Source of the DNA: Candidatus Aminicenantota bacterium | GTDB lineage: Bacteria; Acidobacteriota; Aminicenantia; Aminicenantales; Aminicenantaceae | Direction of reading: 5' to 3' | Length of the DNA: 47,858 bases | Assembly (NCBI GenBank): GCA_014727835.1 | Contig: WJMT01000022.1 | Coordinates: 1-47,858 of the forward strand | Shown here: piece by piece, positions 1 to 8,487 of the stretch | Position numbering within the stretch: position 1 is the first letter of the stretch | Layout: the number at the start of each line of letters is the position of its first letter | Translations under genes and position numbers: made by a program | The notes under the pieces: generated by a model | What the model saw: only the letters and a program-made list of their open reading frames with translations | What the model was told of the DNA's origin: nothing | Database searches by the model: none

Positions 1-2
1 AA

Positions 3-53
3 GATTTTTCTATTGAATTTATCGGTATTACCGAACGACTCTATGGCATTTAA
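3..53 (+). CDS. tolQ: TolQ/ExbB proton channel, C-terminal end only
   Basis: The frame is open at the left edge and codes for DFSIEFIGITERLYGI before a TAA at 51-53. This resembles the cytoplasmic C-terminal tail of TolQ/ExbB proteins, and it lies directly ahead of tolR, where tolQ normally sits. Its last codons overlap the ATG at 43, which suggests translational coupling to tolR. TolQ forms the inner-membrane channel that, with TolR, powers the Tol-Pal system. Only 16 codons are visible, so the identification rests mainly on position. Confidence 0.6.
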   Translation, partial: DFSIEFIGITERLYGI

Positions 54-474
54 ATACAGGTCATTAATGAAAAAAGAGGTGGGCACCTCTTTGTCCGAGA
101 TCAACGTCACCCCTCTGGTTGATGTGATGCTGGTTCTCTTGATTATCTTTATGGTCACCGCACCCATGATGCAAAGCGGAATCGGCGTGGAACTTCCTCA
201 GGCAGAGACAGAATCCGCCCCTGCTGAAAAAGGACTGACTTTAACCATCACCAGCGACAAATTCATTCACATTCAAGACCAGGTCATCAACCAGTTTCTC
301 TTAGAACAGAGGCTCAAGGAATATTTTTACGGCAAGGAAGATAAAGTCGTCTTTATCAGAGCCGACGAAAGCCTTTCTTATGGGTTTGTCATCCGCATAC
401 TGGATATTGTCAAAAAATCAGGAGTCCCTGTAGTGGGGCTTGTAGTCAAGCCTTTAGAGGAGATCAAAGACTGA
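43..474 (+). CDS. tolR: TolR/ExbD-family biopolymer transport protein
   Basis: This is a small inner-membrane protein of the TolQ-TolR stator, which uses proton flow to drive the Tol-Pal envelope system. The family signature SEINVTPLVDVMLVLLIIFM is present: a short cytoplasmic N-terminus, then the single membrane helix carrying the proton-relay Asp. A periplasmic ExbD domain follows, ending in a VPVVGLVVKP segment. Length (143 aa) is normal. The frame is open further upstream, but ATG 43 overlaps the tolQ stop and fits the family length; ATG 67, with AGG six bases upstream, is an alternative start. The stop overlaps the next start as TGATG. Confidence 0.93.
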   Translation: MAFKYRSLMKKEVGTSLSEINVTPLVDVMLVLLIIFMVTAPMMQSGIGVELPQAETESAPAEKGLTLTITSDKFIHIQDQVINQFLLEQRLKEYFYGKEDKVVFIRADESLSYGFVIRILDIVKKSGVPVVGLVVKPLEEIKD

Positions 475-1304
475 TGAGCCAGGCCTTGTCCAACAGAGAA
501 TACAAATCCTTCAGACAGGCCATTATTATATCTGGTTCCGTCCATCTTCTGCTGTTTATTTTGATTCTGGTTTCGCCCTATCTCCCCACCCATTCCAAAA
601 AAGGCCTGGTCCATTACGTGAATGTGGTCTCATTTTCCGGAGGCGGAGGCGGAGGAGGCAGCAGCGGGGCCCTGGGAGCAGCACCGGGTGAAACTGTGGA
701 GAATGAAACTGTTGATGAAACCGCTCTTCCAGAGAGAGAAGATCTCAGTGACTTGACTGTACCAAAAAATATCGAACAGCAGCAGTCTTCCCTCAGACAT
801 CCTGTGGACAAGCCTAAAAATGAGAAAAAAGCCGACTCCAGTAAAAAAACTGTGATCCAAAAAGCCACCAAAACATCTCCTACCAAAACAAAGCCCGGCC
901 AGTCCGAACAAGGCGCCGGGGGAGGAGGAACCGGCTTGAGAATCGGTGTGGGAGGAGGAGGAGGAGGAGGAATCGGTTTCGGTTCTGAATACTCTTCTCA
1001 AATAGGCCTGTCTTCGTTTCCCTACACCTGGTATTTACAGACCCTTCACGGAAGAATATCCAACAATTGGTACACCTCCCGCATCAGCACCGGACTCAGC
1101 GGAGATTATTACACCACCGTTTCATTCAGAATCTTTTCAGACGGCCAGATCTCAGAACCCAAAATCTTAGAACCCAGCGGTGTAAAATCCCTTGACCTGT
1201 CAGCAGTCCGGGCCGTTCGATCTTCAGCCCCTTTTCCTGCATTGCCTTCTGAGTACAAGGAAGAATATCTTCAGCTCACCATTATATTTGAACACACAAA
1301 ATGA
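474..1304 (+). CDS. TolA/TonB-like energy transducer with polyglycine linkers
   Basis: This 276-aa protein spans the periplasm and transmits energy from TolQR to the outer membrane. It has an N-terminal membrane helix (about residues 19-37), a long low-complexity linker and a C-terminal TonB-type domain (about 185-276). That domain has the usual pattern of an early NNWYT segment, a central FRIFSDGQI strand and a final strand LQLTIIFEHTK. The linker has a glycine run near residues 56-62, a Lys/Thr-rich stretch near 110-145 and another glycine run near 158-166. The position between tolR and tolB argues for the TolA role, but the C-terminal domain looks TonB-like, so no symbol is given. Starts and ends overlap tolR (TGATG) and tolB (ATGA). 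Confidence 0.85.
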   Translation: MSQALSNREYKSFRQAIIISGSVHLLLFILILVSPYLPTHSKKGLVHYVNVVSFSGGGGGGGSSGALGAAPGETVENETVDETALPEREDLSDLTVPKNIEQQQSSLRHPVDKPKNEKKADSSKKTVIQKATKTSPTKTKPGQSEQGAGGGGTGLRIGVGGGGGGGIGFGSEYSSQIGLSSFPYTWYLQTLHGRISNNWYTSRISTGLSGDYYTTVSFRIFSDGQISEPKILEPSGVKSLDLSAVRAVRSSAPFPALPSEYKEEYLQLTIIFEHTK

Positions 1305-2596
1305 AAAAAACAATCCCCGTTTCCGCTGTTTTCTTGGCCTTGTTTTTAATCACAAACACCCTGATTCCTCAGCAGGAAGTGGTGATGAGAATCCGAGAAG
1401 GCATGCCTATCATTCCTGTGGCCATTCCTGAATTCCTCACACAGAACAATTCCCCTGACCAAGCTTCTGCAGCTTCCACTCTCAGGGAAGTCATCATCTC
1501 TGACCTAGAATACAGCAGAGTGTTCAAGCCCCTTCCTGAAGATTACTATCAATACATTGATCCCTTAAATTTGGAAGATATCAACTTTAAAAAATGGGAG
1601 TCTATTGAAGCCAAGCTTCTTCTCAGCGGCCAAGTGTCTGAAAACCGGGATGGATCTTTGATCTTTGAAGCCAAAACCTATGACGTAAAATCAGCGCGGT
1701 TCATCAAAGGAAAAAAATATCAATCTGATCCAAGCCTGCTGCGCCTGGTGGGCCATAAAATATCCAATGAATTTATGAAAATATACGGCGAACCTCCCAT
1801 CTTCACCACCAAAATCGTTTTCGTGTCCAACCGAAACGGAAATGATGAACTGTATATGATGGACTATGACGGCTACAATCAAACCCGCCTGACTTTCAAC
1901 AAAACCAGAGATTACATGCCGGCATGGTCCACTGATGGAAAAACAATCGCTTACACCGCTTATAACAACCAGAATGCAGCCCTCTATTTGTTCAATCCTT
2001 TTGAAGGGACAAGGACTTTGGTCACAGACCACGGCACAAGCTTTGGAGCCGACTTTTCCTTTGACGGGAAAAAAATGGCGTTTTGTTCCACTGAAGATGA
2101 ATCCAATTCAGAAATCTATATTTCAGACACCAATGGAAAAAACATCCGCCGTCTCACCTTCAACAATGCCATTGACACTGCTCCCTCCTGGTCTCCCAAT
2201 AACAGAGAAATCGCTTTCACATCTGACCGGCTGGGGTCTCCTCAAATCTACATCATGGACGCAGAAGGCGCCAATATTCGCCGAAGGAGCTTTGGAGGAA
2301 ACTATCATGATGCTCCGGCATGGGCTCCCACAGGAGACCGGATCATCTATGTCTCCAGGGTGGCGGCTGTGTTCGACCTCTATGTGCTCAACCTCAGAAC
2401 AGACCGCATCATCAAGCTCACGGAAGGATACTCCAGGAATGAATCCCCTTCCTGGTCTCCGGATGGACGCCACATCGTGTTTTCTTCCAACCGGACAGGA
2501 ACCATCCATATCTACACCATTGATTATGACGGGACCAACCTGAGAAGGCTCACTTCCAGAGGAGAAAACAAACTTCCTAATTGGTCCAGAAAATAA
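1301..2596 (+). CDS. tolB: Tol-Pal system protein TolB
   Basis: This periplasmic beta-propeller protein interacts with Pal and TolA during outer-membrane constriction. It has an N-terminal signal sequence (about residues 1-23), then a TolB N-terminal domain (about 30-160; segments such as VIISDLEYSRVFKPL). PD40/WD40-like propeller repeats follow from about 165 to the end. Repeats of the type APSWSPNNREIAFTSDR, SPSWSPDGRHIVFSSNR and IYIMDAEGANIRR recur. Length (431 aa) is typical. It overlaps the previous gene by ATGA, and a promoter for pal follows in the 102-bp gap downstream. Confidence 0.95.
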   Translation: MKKTIPVSAVFLALFLITNTLIPQQEVVMRIREGMPIIPVAIPEFLTQNNSPDQASAASTLREVIISDLEYSRVFKPLPEDYYQYIDPLNLEDINFKKWESIEAKLLLSGQVSENRDGSLIFEAKTYDVKSARFIKGKKYQSDPSLLRLVGHKISNEFMKIYGEPPIFTTKIVFVSNRNGNDELYMMDYDGYNQTRLTFNKTRDYMPAWSTDGKTIAYTAYNNQNAALYLFNPFEGTRTLVTDHGTSFGADFSFDGKKMAFCSTEDESNSEIYISDTNGKNIRRLTFNNAIDTAPSWSPNNREIAFTSDRLGSPQIYIMDAEGANIRRRSFGGNYHDAPAWAPTGDRIIYVSRVAAVFDLYVLNLRTDRIIKLTEGYSRNESPSWSPDGRHIVFSSNRTGTIHIYTIDYDGTNLRRLTSRGENKLPNWSRK

Positions 2597-2611
2597 TGTT
2601 TTTTTTAGAGT

Positions 2612-2640
2612 TTGACAACTCCATTCATACAATGTATATA
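2612..2640 (+). promoter_or_regulatory. Sigma-70-type promoter for pal
   Basis: TTGACA (2612-2617), a 17-bp spacer and TATATA (2635-2640, preceded by TG) lie in the gap between tolB and pal. The predicted start near 2647 gives a leader of about 50 nt before ATG 2699, which has a strong AAAGGAG site at 2687-2693. This would let pal-ybgF-ssb be made at a higher level than tolQRAB. Confidence 0.75.
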
Positions 2641-2698
2641 AGTCATTGTAATTGGAAGCGATGTGCTTAACAAAAATAATTAACTCAAAGGAGATCCC

Positions 2699-3247
2699 AT
2701 GAAAAAACTAATTGTACTAAGCGTCTCATTCCTCTTGGTGTTTTCTTTCTTTGCATCATGCAGAAAAAAAGTTGAAGAAACTCCGCCCCCTCCACCTCAG
2801 GTCAAAGAACAACCCAAGGTTGAAAAAGTCGAAAAACCACCGGCCAAAGAACCTGAATTATCAGAAGAAGAAATATTTGAACAAAAAACATTAGAGGAAA
2901 TCAATGCAGAACAGCCAATGGAAATGATTTACTTTGATTTTGACAAATATTTCATCCGCGAAGATGCCAAATCCATTCTCAGGAACAACGCCCAATGGCT
3001 CAAAAAGTGGGACAGTATTAAAATACTGATCGAAGGACACTGCGACGAACGGGGTACCGAAGAATACAACCTTGCCCTTGGTGAAAAAAGAGCAAAAAGC
3101 ACCCGAGATTATCTCATCTCTCTAGGTATTTCACCAGACAGAATGAGCATCATTTCTTATGGAAAAAGTCAGCCCTTGGACCCGGGCCACAATGAAATCG
3201 CTTGGCAGAAAAACAGAAGGGCTGAATTCACCATCATAGAAAAATAA
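2699..3247 (+). CDS. pal: Peptidoglycan-associated lipoprotein Pal
   Basis: This outer-membrane lipoprotein binds peptidoglycan through its OmpA-like domain and is the partner of TolB and TolA. The signal peptide ends in a lipobox (FFASC, Cys about residue 21), followed by a Pro/Glu/Lys-rich linker. The OmpA domain (about 75-182) contains IYFDFDKYFIREDA, the peptidoglycan-binding segment EGHCDERGTEEYNLALGEKR and a final NRRAEFTI. Length (182 aa) is typical. ATG 2699 is fixed by AAAGGAG five bases upstream. ybgF follows after 9 bp. Confidence 0.96.
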   Translation: MKKLIVLSVSFLLVFSFFASCRKKVEETPPPPPQVKEQPKVEKVEKPPAKEPELSEEEIFEQKTLEEINAEQPMEMIYFDFDKYFIREDAKSILRNNAQWLKKWDSIKILIEGHCDERGTEEYNLALGEKRAKSTRDYLISLGISPDRMSIISYGKSQPLDPGHNEIAWQKNRRAEFTIIEK

Positions 3248-3256
3248 AGGCCTTAT

Positions 3257-4138
3257 ATGCCAAAAAAGATTTATTCTGGGATTGTTCTTATTCTCCTGTA
3301 TCCCCTTCTTCTTGGGGGTTTCCAGAAAAGAGAAAAAGCTTATGAGCTGATCTATAAAGACGTGCAGATATTGAAAAAGAAAATTCTTGGACTGGAAGCT
3401 CAGGTCCAACAGAATCAGGAATACATCATGTCCATCAACAAACAGTTGGATGACATCTTCGAACTGGTGAACCAAATCCGCAACGAACAAGCAAATCTCA
3501 GTAAGGAACAGGAAAAAATCCCCACCCAATATCAGATTTTGCTAGAAAAATTCGACACGTTAACAGCCCGGCTTTCAGACATATCTGAAGACCTCATCGA
3601 GATCAAACAATCCGCAAAATACATTCCTGCAGACACAGAAATAACACCATCAGAAGAAGGCCAAGAACCACCTGTCCTAGAATCAACAGAGAACTCCACT
3701 GAAACAGTGGATCAAGAACAAAAACCCAAGAGCCCTATAGATCCAAACCTGTCACCTCAAGAAGTCTACAACCTGGCCCGATCAGACTACCTCAAAGGAA
3801 ATTTTCAGCTGGCCATCCAAGGATTTGATATCTACTTAGATCATTTTCCGGAAAGCCCGCTGGCGGATAACGCTCTCTACTGGATCGGAGAGAGCTATTT
3901 TTCTCAGGAGGAATTTGAAGAAGCCGTGAGAAAATTCAACGTCCTGATTCTGAGTTATCCGGAAGGAGACAAGGTGCCTGCTGCTCATCTCAAAAAGGGA
4001 ATCAGCCTGATGGAAATGGGAAGAGATGAAGAGGCCTTAGCTGTATTCAAGCTACTCATCAGTAAATTTCCCCTTGAGGAAGAGACCAGGATCGCCCAGG
4101 AAAAAATCAAAGAAATCAGATCCAGGATTTTATCATGA
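3257..4138 (+). CDS. ybgF: Tol-Pal system protein YbgF/CpoB (coiled coil plus TPR)
   Basis: This periplasmic factor coordinates peptidoglycan synthesis with outer-membrane constriction in the families studied. An N-terminal hydrophobic signal segment (residues about 5-22) is followed by a long coiled coil (about 30-120), an acidic/Pro linker and C-terminal tetratricopeptide repeats (about 168-290). Typical repeat text includes VYNLARSDYLKGNFQLAI, ALYWIGESYFSQEEFEEA and AAHLKKGISLMEMGRDEEA. Length (293 aa) is usual. It follows pal and overlaps ssb by ATGA, so it is cotranscribed with both. Confidence 0.9.
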   Translation: MPKKIYSGIVLILLYPLLLGGFQKREKAYELIYKDVQILKKKILGLEAQVQQNQEYIMSINKQLDDIFELVNQIRNEQANLSKEQEKIPTQYQILLEKFDTLTARLSDISEDLIEIKQSAKYIPADTEITPSEEGQEPPVLESTENSTETVDQEQKPKSPIDPNLSPQEVYNLARSDYLKGNFQLAIQGFDIYLDHFPESPLADNALYWIGESYFSQEEFEEAVRKFNVLILSYPEGDKVPAAHLKKGISLMEMGRDEEALAVFKLLISKFPLEEETRIAQEKIKEIRSRILS

Positions 4139-4602
4139 GAGACAAAAACAGCTTCAACAAAGTCATTTTAGTGGGCCATCTCGGAGCTGATCCTGAAGTC
4201 AGGTACATCCCCCAATCCAACCGGGCTGTCGCCAACTATTCATTAGCCACCAACGAAAGTATCTTCAATCCCCAAACCAAAGAAAGCGAGGACCGCACAG
4301 AGTGGCATCGAATCGTGTCCTGGGGGAAAACCGCTGAATTCTGTGAAAAGTATTTGTCAAAGGGAAAACAGATTCTTATTGAAGGCAGACTGAGGACCGA
4401 TAAATGGGAAGACCGAAACGGCAATCAGAGATACACCACTAAGATTCATGCCTACCAGGTCACTTTGCTGGGAAAAAGAGGAGACACACAAAACATGCAG
4501 TCTCCTCCTGATTTTGGCAAAGATTCAGACTCCAGCTTCCCCTCAGGTTCAGGCAACAGCATGCCTGATACGGATAACGAAGACGACGACGTGCCCTTTT
4601 AA
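4135..4602 (+). CDS. ssb: Single-stranded DNA-binding protein
   Basis: SSB coats single-stranded DNA in replication, recombination and repair. The OB-fold (about residues 5-112) shows NKVILVGHLGADPEVRYI, TEWHRIVSWGKTAEFCEKYL, GKQILIEGRLRTDKWED and the closing strand AYQVTLLGKRG. A flexible Ser/Gly/Asp tail ends in DNEDDDVPF, the conserved acidic tip that recruits partner proteins. At 155 aa it is complete. Its ATG overlaps the ybgF stop, an unusual placement at the end of a tol-pal operon. Confidence 0.97.
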   Translation: MRDKNSFNKVILVGHLGADPEVRYIPQSNRAVANYSLATNESIFNPQTKESEDRTEWHRIVSWGKTAEFCEKYLSKGKQILIEGRLRTDKWEDRNGNQRYTTKIHAYQVTLLGKRGDTQNMQSPPDFGKDSDSSFPSGSGNSMPDTDNEDDDVPF

Positions 4603-4634
4603 GCCTCTTCAGATCACTTTTTGTATCAAAGACT

Positions 4635-5033
4635 ATGGCCAAAAACAACGCTGAAGAAGAGAATAAATTCAGAAAAAGGATCATTGAAGATCACCGTCCT
4701 TGGGGACAATTCCGTTCCTATCCATATCAGAATGCCGGGAGCATAAAGCTCATCACAGTCAAACCTAAAGGAACCCTGTCTCTCCAATATCACAACCATC
4801 GAAGCGAATTTTGGGTGGCCTTAGACAAAGGTCTGGAAGTCACGGTCCGAGAAAAGGTCTGGCAGCCACAAAAAAACGAGGAAATTTTCATCCCAGTCAA
4901 AGCCCCTCATCGTGTCCGGAATATCGGAAAAAATCCGGCAAGGATCATGGAAATCTGGATCGGAAATTCGGATGAAAAGGATATTGTGCGGTTGAAAGAT
5001 ATCTACGGACGAAATCAAAAGCCTAAGACCTGA
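4635..5033 (+). CDS. Cupin protein, mannose-6-phosphate isomerase type II-like
   Basis: This 132-aa single cupin domain resembles the C-terminal isomerase domain of bifunctional mannose-6-phosphate isomerase/GDP-mannose pyrophosphorylases. The metal-site motifs are visible: LSLQYHNHRSEFWVAL (two His and Glu) and IPVKAPHRVRNIGKNPARIM with the later His. An N-terminal segment (EDHRPWGQFRSY) matches the usual RPWG start of that domain. No nucleotidyltransferase half is present, so it may be a stand-alone isomerase or a sugar-binding cupin. It lies 32 bp after ssb and converges on ptsI. The palindrome TGATATCA (5031-5038) holds both stop codons, leaving no room for a terminator. Confidence 0.8.
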   Translation: MAKNNAEEENKFRKRIIEDHRPWGQFRSYPYQNAGSIKLITVKPKGTLSLQYHNHRSEFWVALDKGLEVTVREKVWQPQKNEEIFIPVKAPHRVRNIGKNPARIMEIWIGNSDEKDIVRLKDIYGRNQKPKT

Positions 5034-5035
5034 TA

Positions 5036-6802
5036 TCAATACTCCTCTGCCACAAGAAGAGCTTTGGGATGTTTGGATAAAACTTTTTCTAAGAAATGCT
5101 CTTCCACTTCCCGGGCTGTTTTTAAATTCAAGCCGTGTTCCACGATTTTTTTAATGGTTTTGTATTCAACGGATCTCAGGGCTTTTTTGATCTTGGGGAT
5201 GAAGATCGGATTCATACTGAAACTTGTCAATCCCAGCCCCAGTAAAGCCAGGGCAGAGAGAGGATCTGCTGCCATTTCACCACAAACAGTGACATCTTTT
5301 TTTTCTTTCTTTGCGCTTTCGATAATGAACTTCAGCAATCTCAAAACAGAAGGATGAAGAGGTTTGAATAGATAGGAAACATCTTCATTGGACCTATCCA
5401 CAGCAAGGTAGTACTGGATGAGGTCATTGGTCCCTATACTCACATAATCCACTTCCTTTACCAAGTTATCAGATATGGCGGCGGCGGCAGGGACTTCGAT
5501 CATGATACCCAATGGAATATTCTTGTCATATTTGTGCTTCTGAACTGTCAATTCCTCTTTGACTTCTTCAATAATGAGTTTGGTTTCTTCGATCTCTTCA
5601 ACACCTGTGACCATAGGAAGCATGATATGGACGTTTTTATGGATTGCACTTGCCCGGAGAATGGCTCTCAATTGAGTCTTGAAGTGGCCTCTTTCCTTTA
5701 AAGACAACCTGAGGCCACGGAGTCCTAAAGCCGGGTTGGGTTCCTTCTCCACATTCATTTGAGGAAGATTCTTTTCTCCTCCGATGTCCACGGTTCTTAT
5801 GTAAACCGGTTTTTTCCCTGCGCTTTTTGCGACCTGAGAATAGATCTCATAATGGTCTTCTTCACATGGAAGTTTTTTGGTTTGGAAAAAGATAAACTCT
5901 GTCCGGAAAAGGCCGATTCCCTCTGCACCCATGGAAAAGGCAAGACTGACTTCATCCGGCAGCTCAATATTGGCCAAAGGAAAGAATTTGACTTGATCCA
6001 AGGTCTGCGACTCGAGTCTGGCCGTCTTTTTGAGTTCCCTAATGTATTTGTCATACTTTTTCTGTTTGCTTTCAAACTCTCTTTTGATGGCCAAAGGAGG
6101 ATTGATGATCACATCTCCATTGGTCCCGTCTACAATCAAGGTATCCCCGTCCTTGACTTTTCGAGTGATCTGGCTGAGTCCCATTACAGCCGGAATATTC
6201 AGTGACCTGGCCAGTATGGCAGTGTGTGAAGTGGTCCCTCCGATATCGAGCGCCACAGCAAGGATATTTCCCTGACTCAACTTTAAGGCAGCCTCAGATG
6301 GGAGCAGGTCATGAGCCACTAAGATTTTTTCCTTACCATCATCTCTTTCTAATTTTTTATCCGACTCCAGATTCAAATATATTTTTGAAAGCACGTCCTT
6401 CAGGTCATATTCACGCTGTTTGAAATATTCATCCTCTATAGACCGAAACATTTCAGAATACTCATCAAATACTTTGGAAATCGCTCTTTCTGCATTGGTT
6501 TTCTCTTCCTGCATGATAGTCTTTATTCGAGAGACAAGATTTTCATCCTGGAGGATAAAAAGATGAGCCTCAAAAATAAAAGAATGGTCTGTTCCGACCT
6601 TCTTCCCGATTTCTGCTTTGATTTTTTTTAGCTGATGTTCCGTCTTTAAGATCGCCTCATCCAGTCTCTTCAGCTCTCTGTCCACATGTTCGGGCTTTAT
6701 ATCATTCTTTCGTGAGGTGAACACAACTCCCTCTGACAAATGGACTTCTCCCACTGCAATTCCCGGGGATACGCCAATTCCTCTCAGTCTGAAATATTCC
6801 AT
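5036..6802 (-). CDS. ptsI: PTS enzyme I (phosphoenolpyruvate-protein phosphotransferase)
   Basis: Enzyme I takes phosphate from PEP and passes it to HPr. The protein is full length (588 aa) with no GAF domain, so it is PtsI-like rather than PtsP-like. In order: an N-terminal EI domain beginning RGIGVSPGIAVGEV; the phosphohistidine domain with GGTTSHTAILARSLNIPAVM (active His about residue 193); and the C-terminal PEP-binding barrel with GAEGIGLFRTEFIF, GLRGLRLSL, VSIGTNDLIQYYLAVDR and the Cys motif DVTVCGEMA. It is the last gene of the minus-strand unit, 6 nt after HPr. Confidence 0.96.
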   Translation of the reverse strand: MEYFRLRGIGVSPGIAVGEVHLSEGVVFTSRKNDIKPEHVDRELKRLDEAILKTEHQLKKIKAEIGKKVGTDHSFIFEAHLFILQDENLVSRIKTIMQEEKTNAERAISKVFDEYSEMFRSIEDEYFKQREYDLKDVLSKIYLNLESDKKLERDDGKEKILVAHDLLPSEAALKLSQGNILAVALDIGGTTSHTAILARSLNIPAVMGLSQITRKVKDGDTLIVDGTNGDVIINPPLAIKREFESKQKKYDKYIRELKKTARLESQTLDQVKFFPLANIELPDEVSLAFSMGAEGIGLFRTEFIFFQTKKLPCEEDHYEIYSQVAKSAGKKPVYIRTVDIGGEKNLPQMNVEKEPNPALGLRGLRLSLKERGHFKTQLRAILRASAIHKNVHIMLPMVTGVEEIEETKLIIEEVKEELTVQKHKYDKNIPLGIMIEVPAAAAISDNLVKEVDYVSIGTNDLIQYYLAVDRSNEDVSYLFKPLHPSVLRLLKFIIESAKKEKKDVTVCGEMAADPLSALALLGLGLTSFSMNPIFIPKIKKALRSVEYKTIKKIVEHGLNLKTAREVEEHFLEKVLSKHPKALLVAEEY

Positions 6803-6808
6803 TGAGGA

Positions 6809-7078
6809 TCACTCTTTTTCTTGAAACTTATCATTGATCAAATCATTCAATGCCTGCATAGCCATGCCCTCATCCCTTCCGCATATTTTCAACTCGATCT
6901 CTGATCCCTGAACTGCTGCTAAAGTCAGGATACCCAAAACACTCTTCCCATCCACTTCATTGCCGTCCTTGACTATCTTAATGGACGAAGCAAACCTGTT
7001 TGCCATGTTGACAAATTTCACTGCAGCACGGGCATGCAGGCCCAATTTATTCTTTATTTTTACTGTTTTCTTTTTCAT
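6809..7078 (-). CDS. ptsH: PTS phosphocarrier protein HPr
   Basis: HPr carries phosphate from enzyme I to EIIA-type proteins. From the ATG at 7078 the protein is 89 aa, the family length. It places the active histidine at residue 15 (NKLGLHARAAVKFVN) and the regulatory serine at residue 46 (DGKSVLGILTLAA), exactly the canonical numbers. The frame remains open upstream to 7153, but that would overlap the EIIA gene, so the internal ATG is chosen. Ser46 implies HprK-dependent control, in keeping with the hprK gene in the same unit. Confidence 0.95.
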   Translation of the reverse strand: MKKKTVKIKNKLGLHARAAVKFVNMANRFASSIKIVKDGNEVDGKSVLGILTLAAVQGSEIELKICGRDEGMAMQALNDLINDKFQEKE

Positions 7079-7094
7079 GAAATTCAGCGAAAGA

Positions 7095-7499
7095 TCAGTT
7101 TTTTGCTTTGAGCAGAGCACTGGCAAGATGAATATTTTTCTTTCCTTGTTCAACCACTTTTTTGGCCACGTTTTTCAAATTATAACTCCTCTGCAGTGAC
7201 ACAAATTTAATGAGCATGGGCAAATTGACTCCAGTGATGATCTCCACCTGACCATCTTTCAAAAAACTAAAGCTGAGATTAGAAGGAGTGCCGCCAAACA
7301 TATCCGTAAATATGAGCACACCATTCTTTTGGTTGACTCTTTTTATACTCTCATTGATTTTTTTCTTGGACTCTTCGACATCATCATACCATCCAATGGA
7401 AATGGCTTCTATATTCACCGCTTCTCCCAAAATAATGGTGAGGGCATTCAAGAGTTCTTCAGCTAGTTTTCCGTGAGAAACAATAACTCCACCGATCAT
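7095..7499 (-). CDS. PTS EIIA component, mannose family
   Basis: This is a 134-aa EIIA domain of the mannose/fructose/sorbose family. The phospho-accepting histidine is residue 9 in MIGGVIVSHGKLAEELL, and the family segment LIFTDMFGGTPSNLSF is present. No EIIB, EIIC or EIID gene is nearby, so it probably works as a phosphorylation-state sensor rather than in sugar uptake. The start ATG has an AGGG-type site close upstream. A 133-bp gap separates it from rapZ, the longest gap inside this unit. Confidence 0.92.
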   Translation of the reverse strand: MIGGVIVSHGKLAEELLNALTIILGEAVNIEAISIGWYDDVEESKKKINESIKRVNQKNGVLIFTDMFGGTPSNLSFSFLKDGQVEIITGVNLPMLIKFVSLQRSYNLKNVAKKVVEQGKKNIHLASALLKAKN

Positions 7500-7632
7500 T
7501 TCATACCCTGCGATTCAAGTTCATCTCTTTGAGTCCTTATCTTCCTTGTTTTTCAAAATGACCTCAGGCATTATTTTATCACGTCCGGCTCAATTCCTTA
7601 AGTCTTTTATTTTCTCTAAAAGAGGACCACTG

Positions 7633-8487
7633 TTACCTAAATGCATCCCGATGAGATATTTGGACACTGTATTTTTTTGATTCCAGATGCTTTTTCAGCC
7701 ATTCAGAAACAGCCACAGACCGGTGCTTTCCTCCTGTACATCCGATGGAAATGGTCAAATAACTCTTTCCCTCTTCTATGAAATAAGGAAGCAGATGGTC
7801 AATGAAACCAAACAGCCTTTTGATATACACTTGTGTCTTTTCTGAATGGTATATATAGTCTGAGACTTTTTTATCCTGACCGGTCTTGTCTCGGAGATGG
7901 TCAATATAATAAGGGTTGGGTAAAAACCTGGTGTCAAAAACCAGGTCTGAATCTAGAGGAACTCCGTATTTGTAACCAAAGCTGATGAGCATGATCTGTA
8001 TCCGGTATTCACTTTTTTTGATAAATCGATCCGAAATCAGCTTTTTCAAGTCTGAAATATTTGTTTTGGAAGTATCAATGACTTCATCGGAAAGGCTTTT
8101 GATGGCATCCAATTTTCTTCTTTCCAGCTGAATATTTTCAATAACAGTTCCTCCCTCTGCCAAAGGATGAGGGCGTCTGCTTTCGCTGAATCTTTGAACC
8201 AGGGTCTCATCAGAAGCTTCCATAAAGATCACACAGGGGGAGACCTTTTTCCGGATTTTTTTGAGTACCTTTGGAAAATCTGATACAAATCCGGCTTCCC
8301 GTATGTCAATAACAAAAGCCACTTTGTCTATCTGAAATTCCTTTTTTCTCCATAAATCCACAAAACTTGGAATCAGTTTTGCAGGGATATTATCCATGCA
8401 GTAGTATCCGAAGTCCTCCAAAAAACGGCTCGCCGCTGTTTTGCCAGAACCAGAAAGTCCTGTGATGATCAAAAAGTTATAATCCAT
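7633..8487 (-). CDS. rapZ: RNase adapter protein / nucleotide-binding protein RapZ
   Basis: This is a 284-aa member of the RapZ (YvcJ) family. In E. coli RapZ binds small RNA and guides RNase E in control of amino-sugar synthesis; elsewhere the role is less clear. The N-terminal P-loop ITGLSGSGKTAASRFLED, the GYYCMDNIPAKLI segment and the C-terminal signature SIGCTGGKHRSVAVSEWL are all present. The start is ATG 8487, which overlaps the hprK stop as TGATG; a GTG one codon earlier is less likely. The hprK-rapZ-EIIA-HPr neighbourhood is common in PTS regulatory clusters. Confidence 0.95.
   Translation of the reverse strand: MDYNFLIITGLSGSGKTAASRFLEDFGYYCMDNIPAKLIPSFVDLWRKKEFQIDKVAFVIDIREAGFVSDFPKVLKKIRKKVSPCVIFMEASDETLVQRFSESRRPHPLAEGGTVIENIQLERRKLDAIKSLSDEVIDTSKTNISDLKKLISDRFIKKSEYRIQIMLISFGYKYGVPLDSDLVFDTRFLPNPYYIDHLRDKTGQDKKVSDYIYHSEKTQVYIKRLFGFIDHLLPYFIEEGKSYLTISIGCTGGKHRSVAVSEWLKKHLESKKYSVQISHRDAFR

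Noticed and set aside
630..1001. Serine- and glycine-rich frames on the minus strand opposite tolA, and the GGA runs as a tandem-repeat or CRISPR element
   Set aside because: They are the complement of the polyglycine codons of the TolA/TonB-like gene; there is no spacer-repeat structure.
7500..7632. A possible 16-codon reading frame (MPEVILKNKEDKDSKR) in the gap between rapZ and the EIIA gene
   Set aside because: No ribosome-binding site and no recognisable similarity; too short to support as a gene. The rest of the gap shows nothing.
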